Made by a program: the position numbers and the translations under genes
Part shown: one piece after another, positions 63,880-64,000 of the stretch
Numbering within the stretch: the first letter of the stretch is position 1
Layout: each line of letters begins with the position of its first letter
The notes under the pieces: model-generated
Told to the model about the DNA's origin: nothing
Seen by the model: only the letters and a program-made list of their open reading frames with translations
Databases searched by the model: none
Assembly (NCBI RefSeq): GCF_014193515.1
Contig: NZ_BLXX01000009.1
Span: 110,331 to 174,330 of the forward strand
Reading direction: 5' to 3'
DNA: 64,000 bases
From: Geomonas silvestris
Lineage (GTDB): Bacteria > Desulfobacterota > Desulfuromonadia > Geobacterales > Geobacteraceae

Positions 63880-63999
63880 CTACAGCATCAGGTCCAGCCG
63901 TTCCTTGAGCCAGTGGTAGGTGGCCGGCCAGCGGAAGACTTCCGGCATGAAGAGGATGGCCCCGCCGTTATCGCCGCGCTCCAAGGCGGTGACGATGGC
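63880..63999 (-). CDS. C-terminal end of an unidentified minus-strand gene
   Basis: Open frame entering from the right edge, 39 residues and a TAG stop. It reads IVTALERGDNGGAILFMPEV then FRWPATYHWLKERLDLML. The 'A..I..ALERG' helix followed by a hydrophobic strand and an amphipathic helix resembles the end of short-chain dehydrogenases, but the piece is too short to decide. A run of nine or more G is found just outside the stop codon. Confidence 0.55.
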   Translation of the reverse strand, partial: AIVTALERGDNGGAILFMPEVFRWPATYHWLKERLDLML

Positions 64000-64000
64000 G

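Overview
The window is high-GC bacterial DNA with dense, mostly single-copy metabolic and signalling genes. It has no rRNA, tRNA, CRISPR array, prophage or intact insertion sequence that I can see. The gene set points to a Geobacter-like anaerobe (Geobacterales, e.g. Geobacter, Geomonas or Citrifermentans): multihaem nitrite reductase NrfHA under a sigma-54 activator, GEMM-I riboswitches of the Geobacter type, a propionibacterial-type transcarboxylase, corrinoid methyl-transfer genes, and many chemotaxis and two-component genes. This assignment is inference from gene content.

Layout. 1-2003: tail of a quinone oxidoreductase, a short divergent MreB-like protein and a ChaN-like protein. 2581-6304: biotin-dependent transcarboxylase operon (5S, 12S, a small subunit, 1.3S biotin carrier). 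6578-11229: a DUF4382 lipoprotein and a SYLF-domain protein, each behind a GEMM-I riboswitch with a terminator, plus an MFS transporter, a tiny lipoprotein and a VOC protein. 11356-13587: a coiled-coil protein with a duplicated domain and an MshEN-receiver protein. 13877-16507: an acyl-carrier-like / MBOAT / SGNH cassette. 17398-17618: a decayed chemoreceptor tail. 17637-23185: outer-membrane protein, sigma-54 regulator, nrfH, nrfA and an HPP membrane protein, with palindromic sites and a -24/-12 promoter. 23548-30569: a large FG-GAP lipoprotein, a Gly-rich secreted protein, CheW and a double hot-dog thioesterase.

30995-39360 is a corrinoid methyl-transfer operon: corrinoid protein, two UroD-type methyltransferases, a CobW-type GTPase, a RACo-type reductive activator, a hydantoinase-A-like ATPase and DUF1638. 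It contains no MttB, MtmB, MtbB or MtaB type substrate methyltransferase, so its methyl donor is unknown. It is the best candidate here for an undescribed system. 39532-49947 is a potassium block: a KimA-like APC permease, kdpE, and the opposing kdpABCD operon led by a small unknown ORF where kdpF would be. The permease and kdp promoter regions share an 11-bp-spaced TTCTTGA repeat, a likely KdpE operator.

50230-52884 holds a small unknown protein, a hydrolase-OsmC fusion and an ADP-ribosylglycohydrolase homologue without the usual metal acids. 53591-60058 is a five-gene signalling operon (hybrid kinase, CheR, CheB, receiver-kinase, receiver). 60388-64000 has a PAS protein with a Cys-rich tail, a MarR-YceI pair with a shared operator, pirin, a LigB-type dioxygenase and the end of an unidentified gene. 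G+C-rich palindromic REP-like repeats recur in at least seven intergenic spots.
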